Positions 34,773 through 45,242 are shown, counted from the first letter of the stretch. The stretch is DNA of 47,504 nt from Pedobacter schmidteae (GCA_945901155.1 CAMDKO010000010.1:1-47504); one strand, 5' to 3'. Program-made: numbers and translations. The notes: generated by a model from the sequence alone, not told the origin.

Positions 34773-35519
34773 GTGCTAAGAAAAGACAGATATAAAGATT
34801 TTGTAGACTATTTCTCTTCCCATCAGCCTGAAGCGGAAACAGAATTGAAATACGAAAACCCATACCAGCTATTGGTTGCAGTGATTTTATCTGCACAATG
34901 TACCGATAAACGAATCAATCAGGTTACTCCTAAGTTATTTGAACATTTTCCTACTCCAGAAAGTCTGGCAAAGTCAAGTTCAGAGCATGTTTTTGAGTAT
35001 ATACGAAGCGTAAGTTATCCCAATAATAAAGCAAAGCATCTAGTTGGGATGGCTAAAAAATTAGTTGATAATTTTAATGGTATAGTGCCGTCTTCTATAG
35101 AAGATCTTCAAACAATGCCTGGAGTTGGCAGAAAAACTGCAAATGTGATAGCCTCTGTAATTTTCAATGCACCAGCAATGGCAGTAGATACGCATGTATT
35201 CAGAGTATCTAATCGGATTGGTCTTACAAGAAATGCAAAAACACCACTGGCCGTGGAGAAACAACTGGTAGAATTCCTTCCAAAGGAAAAAATCCACATT
35301 GCACATCATTGGCTCATTTTACATGGAAGATATGTTTGTCTGGCTAGAAGTCCGAAATGCACTAGTTGTCAACTAGCACATATTTGTAAATATTATGCAC
35401 AAAGCCAGACAGAAGGAGCCCTACGAAAAGTAGAAAATATTCAGCTTAAAAAATCGCGCGAGCTAAAAAAGAAACAACAGGCTAAAAAAATTGCAGTCAA
35501 ATTAAAAAAATTTGAATAA
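34773..35519 (+). CDS. nth: Endonuclease III (DNA glycosylase/AP lyase)
   Basis: Base-excision-repair enzyme for oxidised pyrimidines. The helix-hairpin-helix PGVGRKTANVIASVIF carries the catalytic Lys121, and AVDTHVFRVSNRIG carries Asp139. The [4Fe-4S] ligands C-x6-C-x2-C-x5-C are Cys189, 196, 199 and 205. A basic tail of about 30 residues (rich in Lys) follows the cluster and makes it longer than the E. coli enzyme (211). The start used is GTG at 34773. A TATATTTG at 34761-34768 could be a -7 box. recA follows on the same strand after a 137-bp gap. Confidence 0.95.
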   Translation: MLRKDRYKDFVDYFSSHQPEAETELKYENPYQLLVAVILSAQCTDKRINQVTPKLFEHFPTPESLAKSSSEHVFEYIRSVSYPNNKAKHLVGMAKKLVDNFNGIVPSSIEDLQTMPGVGRKTANVIASVIFNAPAMAVDTHVFRVSNRIGLTRNAKTPLAVEKQLVEFLPKEKIHIAHHWLILHGRYVCLARSPKCTSCQLAHICKYYAQSQTEGALRKVENIQLKKSRELKKKQQAKKIAVKLKKFE

Positions 35520-35629
35520 TTAAGCCTGTACTGCCATCAAATGACCTAATTAATCTATATATTGAGAATCCGAGAATATTTAAAGAAATTATTTTTGATA
35601 ATATTTTTAGTATTTTCAAATATTAATTA

Positions 35630-35637
35630 TACTTTTG
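35630..35637 (+). promoter_or_regulatory. Candidate -7 box of recA
   Basis: TACTTTTG matches TAnnTTTG and lies 19-26 nt before the recA start codon, in a very AT-rich stretch. No clear -33 TTTG at the usual distance and no obvious LexA-type palindrome were seen. Confidence 0.35.
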
Positions 35638-35656
35638 GAGAAATAAAACTAAAATA

Positions 35657-36667
35657 ATGAGCAACGCAGATAAATTAAAAGCTTTACAGTTAACGCTAGA
35701 TAAACTTGAAAAATCATACGGTAAAGGCACCGTTATGAAGTTAGGAGATAATGCAGTTGAAGCCATTGAATCTATATCCACTGGTTCAATAAGCCTTGAT
35801 ATTGCATTAGGCATTGGTGGGTTACCAAAGGGTAGGGTCATTGAGATCTATGGCCCTGAATCTTCCGGTAAAACTACTCTTGCTATTCATGCGATTGCTG
35901 AAGCACAGAAAAAAGGAGGCATTGCTGCTTTTATTGATGCTGAACATGCTTTTGATAAATTTTATGCCAGTAAACTTGGTGTTGATATTGAAAACTTATT
36001 GATCTCACAACCTGACAATGGGGAACAAGCTTTAGAAATTGCTGATAACTTAATCCGTTCAGGAGCAATTGATATAATTGTAATTGACTCTGTTGCTGCC
36101 TTAGTACCAAAAGCTGAGATTGAAGGCGAAATGGGAGATTCAAAAATGGGTCTTCATGCACGTTTAATGTCACAAGCCTTACGTAAATTAACCGGAACCA
36201 TCTCAAAAACAGGATGTTGCTGTATTTTTATCAACCAACTTCGTGATAAGATTGGAGTTATGTTTGGTAGTCCAGAAACAACAACAGGAGGTAATGCACT
36301 TAAATTTTACGCCTCTGTGCGTTTAGACATTCGCCGTATCTCTCAAATTAAGGATACTGATGAAGTTTCTGGAAACAGAGTGAAAGTGAAAGTGGTCAAA
36401 AACAAATTGGCTCCTCCATTCCGAATTGCTGAGTTTGACGTAATGTTCGGAGAAGGAATTTCTAAAGCCGGAGAGATCGTTGATCTTGGTGTTGATTTTG
36501 ACATCATTAAAAAAGCAGGATCATGGTTTAGCTACGGTGATACTAAACTAGGTCAGGGTCGCGATGGTGTGAAGCAGCTGCTGCTTGATAATCCTGATCT
36601 GATGGATGAACTGGAAGCTAAGATAAAAGCAACAGTTACTGCCGATAAACTCGAAGAAAAAGTATAA
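35657..36667 (+). CDS. recA: Recombinase RecA
   Basis: Homologous recombination and SOS co-protease. Walker [10 protein letters not shown] begins at residue 66, and the Walker B region is [20 protein letters not shown]. The MAW segments [14 protein letters not shown] and [21 protein letters not shown] are intact, as is the C-terminal acidic tail. Length 336 is standard. It is followed by a strong terminator. The recA-regulating SOS site is not visible. Confidence 0.98.
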   Translation: MSNADKLKALQLTLDKLEKSYGKGTVMKLGDNAVEAIESISTGSISLDIALGIGGLPKGRVIEIYGPESSGKTTLAIHAIAEAQKKGGIAAFIDAEHAFDKFYASKLGVDIENLLISQPDNGEQALEIADNLIRSGAIDIIVIDSVAALVPKAEIEGEMGDSKMGLHARLMSQALRKLTGTISKTGCCCIFINQLRDKIGVMFGSPETTTGGNALKFYASVRLDIRRISQIKDTDEVSGNRVKVKVVKNKLAPPFRIAEFDVMFGEGISKAGEIVDLGVDFDIIKKAGSWFSYGDTKLGQGRDGVKQLLLDNPDLMDELEAKIKATVTADKLEEKV

Positions 36668-36671
36668 ACAT

Positions 36672-36703
36672 AAAAAACCCGCTTTAAACAAGCGGGTTTT
36701 TTT
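36672..36703. terminator. Strong intrinsic terminator after recA
   Basis: AAAAAACCCGCTT (36672-36684) pairs with AAGCGGGTTTTTT (36690-36702) around a 5-nt loop. It lies between recA and the convergent esterase gene (36730) and is symmetric enough to act on both strands. Confidence 0.92.
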
Positions 36704-36729
36704 ATGCGATGATCATTTTAGTGAATGCT

Positions 36730-38034
36730 TTAATTCACCTTAAGTTGCTTTTGCAACCAGTTATCCATATTTTCTTTTTGTTCGGGATACATCCAATGCC
36801 CAGTTTCTAATGCCAAAAACAAAGACTTAGGTGCGTTAATCACATTGTATGCTGCATGCATAGAAGTTGGCGGACAAGTTTCATCATTGAAACCCCAACT
36901 ATACATACCCGGCACTTTAATAAGTTTGGCAAAATTCACAACATCATAATAACCTGTGGTTTTTACCTTGTCAGGAGTGCTTCCGGTATTTACATTTTCC
37001 TTATTAAATAAATGTGGCCATCCACCTGCACGACCAATCATGAATCCGGTAAGGTCACTTAGTGCTGGATAATAAGCGCCTAAAAACTTAACTCTTGAAT
37101 CCAAAGCGGCTGTAACTATAGACAATGCTCCCCCCTGACTGCCACCTGTTACACCAAGGTTGGAACCATCAAACTGAGGCAGAGATGTTAAAAAATCATT
37201 CGCTCTGACACAGCCCATATAAACTCTCTTATAATAGTAGCGCTCACGATCTTCTAGATTAGAAGCCTGATAACCAGATAATGCTCCAGCTGCCAGATTG
37301 GTATAGACCACCGGATCCATTATTACAGGTACTCCGTGAATTCCAATCTCCAAGGTGATCACTCCTTTCTCTGCAGTGGCAACATCGCCATTATATGGCC
37401 TTACACCAGCGCCAGGAACCCTAAGTAATGCAGGATACTTCCCTTCCTTTTTAGGAACGCACAATATTCCATATAACCTACTTCCTAAACGAAAATTCTG
37501 AAGATTAATATGATACACATTTACCTTTTCAGTTGAACGTTCAGGCAATAAGGTCATGCGGGCATCCAATGGTATTTTAGCCAGATCGGCCTTTGCGTTA
37601 TCCCAAAATTGAACAAAATCGGCCGGGCTGCTAGCTGCTGCAGGCTTAATTTGGTTTGCATCAAAACCAACAGTAGCAAGGCCTCTATATTTTTTACCAT
37701 TTACTTCAGCTGTAACTATACAACGATAAAACCCAGGATTTTTCATTGTGCCTGCATTTATAGTATGAAGACCGCCGGCCAATTGCATAGAATCTTTCAT
37801 CTCAGGAGCCATTCTTTCAGGACCAAGTTCATAGTTAACCTTTACGTTCTTTAAAGGATTGCCATATTGCAAAACAGAAACATTGAACTTAACTTTTTCT
37901 CCTGTTTTATACTGCCAATCAGTATGATCGGGTGCCACAATGACCTTTACATTTTGTTCCACTGGCTGGGCATAACTCTGCACAATAGCCATAAGGAGTA
38001 GAAGAATTATTAAAAACGATTTTATTTTTTTCAT
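36730..38034 (-). CDS. Secreted acetylxylan-esterase-like (AXE1/CE7-like) alpha/beta hydrolase
   Basis: An N-terminal signal peptide (KIKSFLIILLLLMAIVQSYA) precedes a beta-rich domain of about 110 residues (WQYKTGEKVKFNVSVLQYGN). The alpha/beta hydrolase follows: the nucleophile elbow is GVTGGSQGGALSIVTAALDS, and the Asp and His are in SWGFNDETCPPTSMHAAYNV and ALETGHWMYPEQ. The pattern matches acetylxylan esterase/cephalosporin-C deacetylase (AXE1) proteins. I take the ATG at 38034 (434 residues); an in-frame start 11 codons earlier (38067) adds a non-signal-like segment. It is probably a periplasmic polysaccharide deacetylase; the substrate is uncertain. Confidence 0.85.
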   Translation of the reverse strand: MKKIKSFLIILLLLMAIVQSYAQPVEQNVKVIVAPDHTDWQYKTGEKVKFNVSVLQYGNPLKNVKVNYELGPERMAPEMKDSMQLAGGLHTINAGTMKNPGFYRCIVTAEVNGKKYRGLATVGFDANQIKPAAASSPADFVQFWDNAKADLAKIPLDARMTLLPERSTEKVNVYHINLQNFRLGSRLYGILCVPKKEGKYPALLRVPGAGVRPYNGDVATAEKGVITLEIGIHGVPVIMDPVVYTNLAAGALSGYQASNLEDRERYYYKRVYMGCVRANDFLTSLPQFDGSNLGVTGGSQGGALSIVTAALDSRVKFLGAYYPALSDLTGFMIGRAGGWPHLFNKENVNTGSTPDKVKTTGYYDVVNFAKLIKVPGMYSWGFNDETCPPTSMHAAYNVINAPKSLFLALETGHWMYPEQKENMDNWLQKQLKVN

Positions 38035-38261
38035 TGTTTTATGTTTTTTTAACAAAAGGAATATCAATATATAGACTTTGCCTTGTTCTCCAATTTGCTG
38101 ATGAATAAATAATTAACACTTTCAAATTCGTTAATAATAGCGTTTAAAGCAAATTTATTTTCAAGCAAAACAATAAAGAAATATGGAACCAAAAGCCTCA
38201 AGATTAAAGGAAGCTAGAAATATTACGGGAAAAATAACGGATTATAAATATAAAAGCAATA

Positions 38262-38435
38262 CTATTTACCCTTAGTCATGAGGTACATGAACCAGACTCC
38301 AAAAACCACAATAAAACCAAGAACATACAAACCAATTTTTCCTTTGCGTTTGTCTTGACGCATAACCCAGATTAACAATCCAATTAATGGTATTAAAAAG
38401 ATTAAAAAGAAAATAATACTTGCTACGCTCATCAT
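38262..38435 (-). CDS. Small two-helix membrane protein downstream of tsaD
   Basis: Two adjacent ATG codons (38435 and 38432) open a 57-residue frame ending TAG at 38262. It has a first hydrophobic segment (ASIIFFLIFLIPLIGLLIWV), a basic hairpin (MRQDKRKGK) and a second hydrophobic segment (IGLYVLGFIVVFGVWFMYLM). The strict hydrophobic-basic-hydrophobic layout and its place 53 nt behind tsaD on the same strand support a real gene. The basic loop between the helices suggests both termini face outward. I do not recognise a family. Confidence 0.6.
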   Translation of the reverse strand: MMSVASIIFFLIFLIPLIGLLIWVMRQDKRKGKIGLYVLGFIVVFGVWFMYLMTKGK

Positions 38436-38488
38436 TTATTTACGAAGTAAATCTCGTGTTTTATATTTTATATTACGAATAAAATCAA

Positions 38489-39490
38489 TTAAAACTGCAT
38501 GCGAGCCATTGGAGCAATATCCTGACCAACAAAATCCTGTTTAAGAAATTTATAATGTCCCGCAATTGCAATCATGGCCGCGTTATCAGTACAATATTCA
38601 AATTTAGGAATATAAACCTTCCAATTTAGGTCTGGCGCCGAGTCATTTAGAGCAGCTCTTAAACCAGAATTAGCGGAAACTCCACCTGCAATCGCAATGC
38701 ATTGTATATTATACTGGTAAGATGCCTTCTTAAGCTTATTCAATAATATAGAAATGATTCTTTCCTGAACTGAAGCGCAAATATCAAAAAGGTTGTTCTT
38801 TAAAAAATCCTGATCCTCCTTTAACCTATCACGCACAAAATACATGATCGATGTCTTTAATCCGCTAAAGCTAAAATCCAATCCCTGTATCTGAGGCTCA
38901 GGAAATTTAAAGGCAAATTTATTTCCCTGTTGTGCATACTTATCAATTAGCGGGCCGCCAGGATAGGGTAAACCAAGTAGTTTTGCTGTTTTATCAAAGG
39001 CCTCTCCGGCAGCATCATCAGTTGTCTGACCTACAATTTTCATGTCAAAATGACCCCTTACAAGCACTATCTGTGTATGTCCACCAGAAACGGTAAGACA
39101 TAAAAATGGGAAAGAAGGCTTATCATCGGCGATAAAATGAGCGAGAATGTGTGCTTGCATATGATTTACCTCAATTAAAGGAAGTCCATTTGCGAGTGCA
39201 AAAGCCTTTGCGAAAGAGGTGCCAACTAAAAGTGAGCCTAATAATCCCGGACCGCGAGTAAATGCTACCGCATCAATCTCATTTTTATGTATTTTTGCAT
39301 CAGAAATAGCTTGATGAACGGCGGGAATAATATTTTGCTGATGAACCCTAGAGGCCAACTCAGGAATTACGCCGCCATAATTTTGATGGACAACCTGGCT
39401 GGTAATAATGTTGGAGAGAATTTTGCCGTCTACGCAAATTGCTGCAGAAGTATCGTCACAGGAAGATTCAATGCCCAGGATGATTGCCAA
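38489..39490 (-). CDS. tsaD: tRNA N6-threonylcarbamoyladenosine transferase TsaD
   Basis: Transfers threonylcarbamoyl to A37 of ANN-decoding tRNAs, with TsaB and TsaE (not in this window). ILGIESSCDDTSAAI is the N-terminal signature, and the metal-binding His110 and His114 are in VNHMQAHILAHF. TVSGGHTQIVLV, ADDAAGEAFDKTAKLLGLPYP-like block (TTDDAAGEAFDKTAKLLGLP) and IAGGVSANSGLR are conserved. Length 333 is normal. The only possible start that fits the family N-terminus is a TTG at 39490: the next in-frame Met is far inside, and upstream there is no ATG or GTG before a stop. Confidence 0.96.
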   Translation of the reverse strand: MAIILGIESSCDDTSAAICVDGKILSNIITSQVVHQNYGGVIPELASRVHQQNIIPAVHQAISDAKIHKNEIDAVAFTRGPGLLGSLLVGTSFAKAFALANGLPLIEVNHMQAHILAHFIADDKPSFPFLCLTVSGGHTQIVLVRGHFDMKIVGQTTDDAAGEAFDKTAKLLGLPYPGGPLIDKYAQQGNKFAFKFPEPQIQGLDFSFSGLKTSIMYFVRDRLKEDQDFLKNNLFDICASVQERIISILLNKLKKASYQYNIQCIAIAGGVSANSGLRAALNDSAPDLNWKVYIPKFEYCTDNAAMIAIAGHYKFLKQDFVGQDIAPMARMQF

Positions 39491-39582
39491 AATTATAGCG
39501 TTAAATTGTTATAGATCATATAAAAAACAAATTTATCAAAAAAGCACTAAAAATAACTCTTCGGATACTGGCAACATTTTTA

Positions 39583-42500
39583 TTGCTGCTCATTGTACTT
39601 TTTTTCTTGCTGCAATATAAGCCGGTACAAACTTATATTGCAAAAAAAACAGCGAAATATCTATCCAATGAGCTGAATACGAAGGTCTATGTTGGAGGCT
39701 TACACATTAAACCATTCAAATCACTGGTACTCGACACCTTGTATGTTGAAGATCAGGAAAAAGATACCCTACTATTCTCACCCAAATTTACAGTTGAATT
39801 AAATTTCATTTCATTAAATCGGAGAACGCTATCAATACATAGCGTCCAAATGGACAATGGGAAAATTTATTTGAAAAAATATAAGGATAATACTACAAAT
39901 CTGGCCTTTATCATCAACTATTTCGATACTGGCAAAAAATCGCCTAAAAAGAAATCGGGGAAAGCCTTTGACTTAATTCTTAATAAAATTGTTTTAAGCA
40001 ATATCGCATTCAAATACAAAAACTTAAATAATATCAAACCTGTCAATGGAATAAACTTTAACGATATCTATTTAAACAACTTCAGCAGTACGATCCTTGA
40101 TCTGGATACTAAAAATCACCTTTTTAGTTTTGAGGTGAAAAACATGACATTTAAAGAGAAAAGTGGATTTTATTTAAAAAACCTAAGTACCAATGCCACA
40201 ATCGATACCAATCAGATGGAGTTCAGGAATCTTTTTCTTGAAACACCAGACAGCAAAGTAAGAAACTACTTACTTTTTAAGTATTCAAAATTCAAAGATT
40301 TTAGACAGTTCATCAGCAAGGTGTATCTGAAATCAGATTTAAGGAATACTAAAATAAACAGTTCTGATATTGCCTATTTTTCACCGAATCTGGCTAAATC
40401 CTCTGTCATATTTCAGCTCAACGGAAAAGTATCAGGATATGTAAATAACTTGAAGGCAAAGGGGCTGACCATCCAAAGCGGGCAGGCTAGTTACGTAAAA
40501 GGAGATTTTTCAATAAAAGGCCTTCCATTAATCAAAGAAGCTATAATGGACCTGAATTTTGAACAGGTTTCTACAAATAAGCAGGATATTGATTTTATCC
40601 TAGCTCGTGCCACAGGCTCAAAAAAATCTATTGTCCCCGAGATTGTAAACAAATTGGGCACCATTAACTTCAAAGGCCGATTTACTGGATATATCAATGA
40701 TTTCAAATCCGTTGGCGAGTTTAAAACTAAGGCTGGCCGTTTGGTAACCGATATCAACATGAAGATTGGTAAAAATTCTGTTCCCAATTATAGTGGAATA
40801 TTAAAAGCTTTTGACTTTAACATAGGCGAAGTATTAGGTAGGAGTGATCTTGGAAGAACTACGCTCTCTGCCACCATTTCCGGCAAAGGATTCAAGATCA
40901 AAAGTCTGCAGGAAAAGATTAAATCAGACCTAAAATATCTTGACTATAATGGGTACAGATACAGGAATATAAACGTTGATGGTAAGTTTATCAATAATAT
41001 CTTCAATGGGCAGATCAAAGTAGACGACAGTAATCTAGAACTTGATTTCGATGGCAATATTAATCTGAATCCACAAAGACCCATCTATAATTTTCATGCA
41101 ATGATCAGAGGTGCAAATTTGCACAAACTGAATTTCGTGAAAGATACCATTCAGTTTGATGCAGAATTAAATACAAATTTTTCAGGCTCCAATCTTGAAA
41201 ATATTGAAGGCTCTGTTGCATTAAGCAAAATTCAATTAACTAACCCGCAAAATTCTTTCATCGTTGATTCTGTCAATTTGAAAGCTATCGGAGCTGGGTC
41301 ACAACGATCAATAACTATAGGTTCGGATATACTCGATGCCAGCATCAAAGGGCAATATGACTTAAAAGCATTGCCTTCATATTTCAAATCGGTAGCAAGC
41401 AAGTATATTCCTTCATTGGGTTTGAAATTTGCAACACCAGGTAAACAGAATTTCGAATTCAGTTTAAACATTAAATATTTTGATCCGATAAGTATGCTAT
41501 TGATTCCAGACCTGAAAGTTCCGGAACAAGCAAACTTCAATGGCAAATTTGTTTCATCTGAAAACATAGCCACTTTAAATGGATTTATTAAGTTGATACA
41601 ATACAAAAAAATTAAGATCAATGACCTGATCATAGATGAGAGTACTTCAGATAAGGCAATGAACCTGTTTATTACCTCCGACCGAGTTGACCTTTCTGAC
41701 AGCCTCTATATCAAAAATGTCAACATTGCGAATATTCTTAAGAATGATAGCTTAAGCCTGAATATTAAACTTTCAGACAAAAATGCAATCAACCAGCTGG
41801 ATTTGAACTCACTGGTAGAATTTAAGACGGAAGGAGAGGAAAGAATTCGCTTAAGTGTTTTACCATCTGATGTAATTATAAACAAAGAGGTTTGGAAAAT
41901 TCAGGAAAAAGTCAGTTTCAGCTTTGATGAAGGAAGAGAGAAAGATCAGGCATTTAGCTTATTCAGGCGAACAAGAATTTCAGGTTTCGAGCTTTTCAAG
42001 GACAATCAAATGGTGACCATTGAAGGAATCATTTCAAAAAATCCTGAAGATAAATTACTCATAGGTTTCAATACCTTTAAACTAACCACATTCAATTCAC
42101 TTACTAAACCAAAAGGTATAACATTAAATGGAACACTAAATGGGGAGGCAACTCTTTCTGGACTGGGTGGAACTCCCAATTTAGAAGCCGAAATTAAGAT
42201 TGATAGTCTCAATTTTAATAATATGGGTCTTGGAGACCTTAAAATGACTGCAGGGCTTGATAATTCATCAAAACTCATCAATGTTAAAATGGATATTTTA
42301 GACAAGGGTAAAACCACTCTTGATATAGAAGGAACTTACAATGCCAATAGCGATCAGAATAGGCTAGACATGAACGTCTTGATGAAAGACAATGAGGTGG
42401 CACTCTTTCAGCCATTACTTAAAAACCTAGTTTCAAAAATGTATGGAAAAGTATCTGCAGAACTTACCATAAGCGGAAAACTTAATAACCCGCAAATCAA

Positions 42501-44031
42501 TGGCAATCTTTCCTTAAATGAAGCAGGAATGACCATAAATTATCTGAAAACTCCTTATAAAATAACAGATAAAGTTGGCGTTGAAAATAGCGTTATCAAA
42601 CTAACCAACCTCAAATTAAAAGACGTTAAAAACAATGAAGCCATCGCAAATGGAACCGTTGATATGTCTAACCCCAATAATCCAGAGATCCATTTAGAGA
42701 TTCAGGCTACTAATTTTATGGCTTTGAATACAACATCCAAGGATAATGCCCTTTATTATGGGGTAGCATTTGGTACCGGAGCCTTTAGCTTTAATGGTCC
42801 ATCAAATGACATGAAAATTATTATTAACGCAAAAACAGAGCCTGGAACAATTTTTAACATCCCACTAAACTCATCCGCTACGGTGAGTAAAAATGATTTC
42901 ATCACTTTTGTAGCCAAAGATTCATCATTAAACAAGCCCAAATTAACTTCGTTTAAAGGCCTAACGATGGACTTCGATCTTCAGGTTAATGAAGATACAG
43001 AAGTTAATATATTCACAGATCTGGGCAGATTATCCGGACGGGGCAAGTCACAATTCAGTTTAAATATTACTACTCTTGGAGACTTCGAGATGTATGGTGA
43101 TTATCAGATCAGTAGTGGTAAATTCCAGTTTACCGCACAGGACTTCATTAACAAACTCTTTAAAATTAGTGAGGGTGGTTCAATCCGCTGGACTGGCAAT
43201 CCTATGGAGGCTGCTATAAACCTGAAAGCTTTATATGAAGTTCGTACTGGTATCGATCAGCTTTATTTAGCAGCTGGACGCCCGCCGCAAAATAATCAAA
43301 AAGTGGCTGCTGAGGCAATCATGAATTTAAGCGGGCCACTGCTAAGCCCCAATATTGCCTTCGATATCAATTTCCCTGCTAATGCATCTATAAAAGATGA
43401 ATTGCAATCCTATCTGAGTGATATAAATAATACCAATCAGCAGGCATTGAGTTTAATTGTAAGAAGGTCATTTGCCGGCAGTGCTAACCAGAGTAACGGA
43501 ATTGGAGGCATCGCAACTTCAACATTCATCAGTGCAGGATCAGAATTATTCTTCAATCAGTTGAATACTATTCTAACTCAATCATTGAACCTGAATTTTG
43601 TAGATCTGAATATTCGGTCATTCAATGAAGCTAGCGCATCCCTCCGATTTTTTAATGACCGATTGATACTTACTGGTGGTGTGACAGACCGGACAAATAA
43701 CAGACGTTCTTTTTCCGATTTTTCTGTTATCGGAGGTGGGTCGCTTGTTGCCCATGATGTGGAAGCTTTATATCTGATCAAAAAGAATGGAGATCTTGTT
43801 CTCAGAGCATCAAACAAGTTGAATAACAATAGCTTCCTAAGCAACCTATCTAATGATGATTATGTAAGTGCAATAGGTTTGGTGTACCGAAGAGATTTCG
43901 ACAGCTTTAAGGAGCTCCTTGGAATCCTTATTGGAAACAAAAGAAAAGAAGAACGCGAAAAAAATAATCAAAAACCTGTTCAGAATATTAATGCAATAAA
44001 GCCAAAAGAATCAGAACCTAAAAAAGATTAA
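39583..44031 (+). CDS. TamB-like translocation/assembly module (DUF490)
   Basis: Giant periplasm-spanning protein (about 1480 residues) anchored in the inner membrane; the family forms a hydrophobic groove for lipid or outer-membrane-protein transport. The body is a run of beta-rich repeats. The C-terminal TamB (DUF490) domain includes FNIPLNSSATVSKNDFITFV, LGDFEMYGDYQISSGKFQFT and later NFVDLNIRSFNEASASLRFF. Reading back from the TTG at 39583, the frame stays open to 39505 and encodes a basic, helix-forming N-terminus (KNKFIKKALKITLRILATFL) typical of the family, but without any ATG, GTG or TTG there. The start is therefore uncertain. It is divergent from tsaD. Confidence 0.9.
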   Translation: MLLIVLFFLLQYKPVQTYIAKKTAKYLSNELNTKVYVGGLHIKPFKSLVLDTLYVEDQEKDTLLFSPKFTVELNFISLNRRTLSIHSVQMDNGKIYLKKYKDNTTNLAFIINYFDTGKKSPKKKSGKAFDLILNKIVLSNIAFKYKNLNNIKPVNGINFNDIYLNNFSSTILDLDTKNHLFSFEVKNMTFKEKSGFYLKNLSTNATIDTNQMEFRNLFLETPDSKVRNYLLFKYSKFKDFRQFISKVYLKSDLRNTKINSSDIAYFSPNLAKSSVIFQLNGKVSGYVNNLKAKGLTIQSGQASYVKGDFSIKGLPLIKEAIMDLNFEQVSTNKQDIDFILARATGSKKSIVPEIVNKLGTINFKGRFTGYINDFKSVGEFKTKAGRLVTDINMKIGKNSVPNYSGILKAFDFNIGEVLGRSDLGRTTLSATISGKGFKIKSLQEKIKSDLKYLDYNGYRYRNINVDGKFINNIFNGQIKVDDSNLELDFDGNINLNPQRPIYNFHAMIRGANLHKLNFVKDTIQFDAELNTNFSGSNLENIEGSVALSKIQLTNPQNSFIVDSVNLKAIGAGSQRSITIGSDILDASIKGQYDLKALPSYFKSVASKYIPSLGLKFATPGKQNFEFSLNIKYFDPISMLLIPDLKVPEQANFNGKFVSSENIATLNGFIKLIQYKKIKINDLIIDESTSDKAMNLFITSDRVDLSDSLYIKNVNIANILKNDSLSLNIKLSDKNAINQLDLNSLVEFKTEGEERIRLSVLPSDVIINKEVWKIQEKVSFSFDEGREKDQAFSLFRRTRISGFELFKDNQMVTIEGIISKNPEDKLLIGFNTFKLTTFNSLTKPKGITLNGTLNGEATLSGLGGTPNLEAEIKIDSLNFNNMGLGDLKMTAGLDNSSKLINVKMDILDKGKTTLDIEGTYNANSDQNRLDMNVLMKDNEVALFQPLLKNLVSKMYGKVSAELTISGKLNNPQINGNLSLNEAGMTINYLKTPYKITDKVGVENSVIKLTNLKLKDVKNNEAIANGTVDMSNPNNPEIHLEIQATNFMALNTTSKDNALYYGVAFGTGAFSFNGPSNDMKIIINAKTEPGTIFNIPLNSSATVSKNDFITFVAKDSSLNKPKLTSFKGLTMDFDLQVNEDTEVNIFTDLGRLSGRGKSQFSLNITTLGDFEMYGDYQISSGKFQFTAQDFINKLFKISEGGSIRWTGNPMEAAINLKALYEVRTGIDQLYLAAGRPPQNNQKVAAEAIMNLSGPLLSPNIAFDINFPANASIKDELQSYLSDINNTNQQALSLIVRRSFAGSANQSNGIGGIATSTFISAGSELFFNQLNTILTQSLNLNFVDLNIRSFNEASASLRFFNDRLILTGGVTDRTNNRRSFSDFSVIGGGSLVAHDVEALYLIKKNGDLVLRASNKLNNNSFLSNLSNDDYVSAIGLVYRRDFDSFKELLGILIGNKRKEEREKNNQKPVQNINAIKPKESEPKKD

Positions 44032-44036
44032 AAAAC

Positions 44037-45242
44037 TCAACTATTCTTCATTATGGAATGACCCATCTTATCACGTTTTGTTTTCAGATATAGTTCGTTA
44101 TGAATATTGGATTTAATTTCAATTGGAATATTTGATACTACCTCTAGGCCATATCCAATTAAGCCAGAACGTTTGGTTGGGTTATTTGACATCAACCTCA
44201 TTTTATTAATACCAAGGCTTCTTAATATCTGGGCGCCAATTCCATAATCACGCTGATCCATAGGGAATCCCAACTGCAAATTTGCATCTACCGTATCCAA
44301 CCCATTTTCCTGAAGATTGTAAGCATGTAACTTATTGATCAGTCCAATACCGCGACCCTCCTGATTCATGTAAATGATTACTCCTTTACCTTCTTTCTCG
44401 ATCATTTCCATCGCTTTATGCAACTGAGAGCCACAATCGCAACGACAAGAACCGAAAATATCACCGGTAATACATGAACTATGAACTCGTACAAGAACTG
44501 GCTCACCTTCATCCCAGCTCCCTTTTATCAATGCAAGATGCTGATCTCCAGTAGTTATTTGGGTATAAGCAACCATTTCAAAATCACCCCAATTGGTAGG
44601 TAATTTAACAGAAACCTCTTTTTTTATCAAAGATTCTGTTTTTAACCTGTAAGAGATCAGATCCTTTATGCTGATTATTTTAAGATCAAATTGTTTGGCA
44701 ATGATCAGAAGATCTGGCAATCTAGCCATTTCTCCGTCCTCCTTCAATATTTCAACCAATACACCAGCAGGTTCAAGCCCCGCCATGCTGGCAAGATCAA
44801 CAGCTGCTTCAGTATGGCCAGCTCTTCGTAAAACACCACCATGCTTGGCTATTAATGGAAATATATGACCCGGACGGCCCAATTCTTCAGGAGTAGTTTT
44901 AGAGTCGATAAGAGCAAGAATGGTTTTTGAACGATCAGAAGCAGAGATTCCCGTTGTACACCCATGCCCAATAAGATCCACAGAAACTGTGAAATTAGTC
45001 TCAAAAGCTGCGGTATTATTTCCAACCATTAAATCCAGTCTCAATTCCTTACAGCGTTCTTCAGTTAATGGTGCACAGATCAATCCACGACCATGAGTAG
45101 CCATAAAGTTTATTATTTCAGGTGTTGCATTGGAGGCTGCTGTTAAAAAATCTCCCTCATTCTCTCTATCCTCATCATCAACAACAATAATAACCTTACC
45201 TTCTTTAATATCTTTTATTGCTTCTTCAATTGTATTGAACAT
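44037..45242 (-). CDS. ribBA: Bifunctional DHBP synthase / GTP cyclohydrolase II
   Basis: Both entry steps of riboflavin synthesis in one protein. The N-terminal half (about residues 1-200) is 3,4-dihydroxy-2-butanone-4-phosphate synthase, with [12 protein letters not shown] and the [20 protein letters not shown] block. The C-terminal half is GTP cyclohydrolase II, with the zinc-binding [18 protein letters not shown] and the [11 protein letters not shown] motif. Length 401 is normal for RibBA. It converges with tamB (5-bp gap between stops). No FMN riboswitch pattern was seen in the 160-bp gap upstream. Confidence 0.97.
   Translation of the reverse strand: MFNTIEEAIKDIKEGKVIIVVDDEDRENEGDFLTAASNATPEIINFMATHGRGLICAPLTEERCKELRLDLMVGNNTAAFETNFTVSVDLIGHGCTTGISASDRSKTILALIDSKTTPEELGRPGHIFPLIAKHGGVLRRAGHTEAAVDLASMAGLEPAGVLVEILKEDGEMARLPDLLIIAKQFDLKIISIKDLISYRLKTESLIKKEVSVKLPTNWGDFEMVAYTQITTGDQHLALIKGSWDEGEPVLVRVHSSCITGDIFGSCRCDCGSQLHKAMEMIEKEGKGVIIYMNQEGRGIGLINKLHAYNLQENGLDTVDANLQLGFPMDQRDYGIGAQILRSLGINKMRLMSNNPTKRSGLIGYGLEVVSNIPIEIKSNIHNELYLKTKRDKMGHSIMKNS

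Noticed and set aside
38068-38261. Possible small RNA or gene in the esterase upstream gap
   Set aside because: No strong hairpin, frame or promoter pair was seen beyond AT-rich sequence.
39408-39620. Plus-strand frame between tsaD and tamB
   Set aside because: It is mostly antisense to tsaD and overlaps the tamB N-terminus in another frame; composition is not protein-like.
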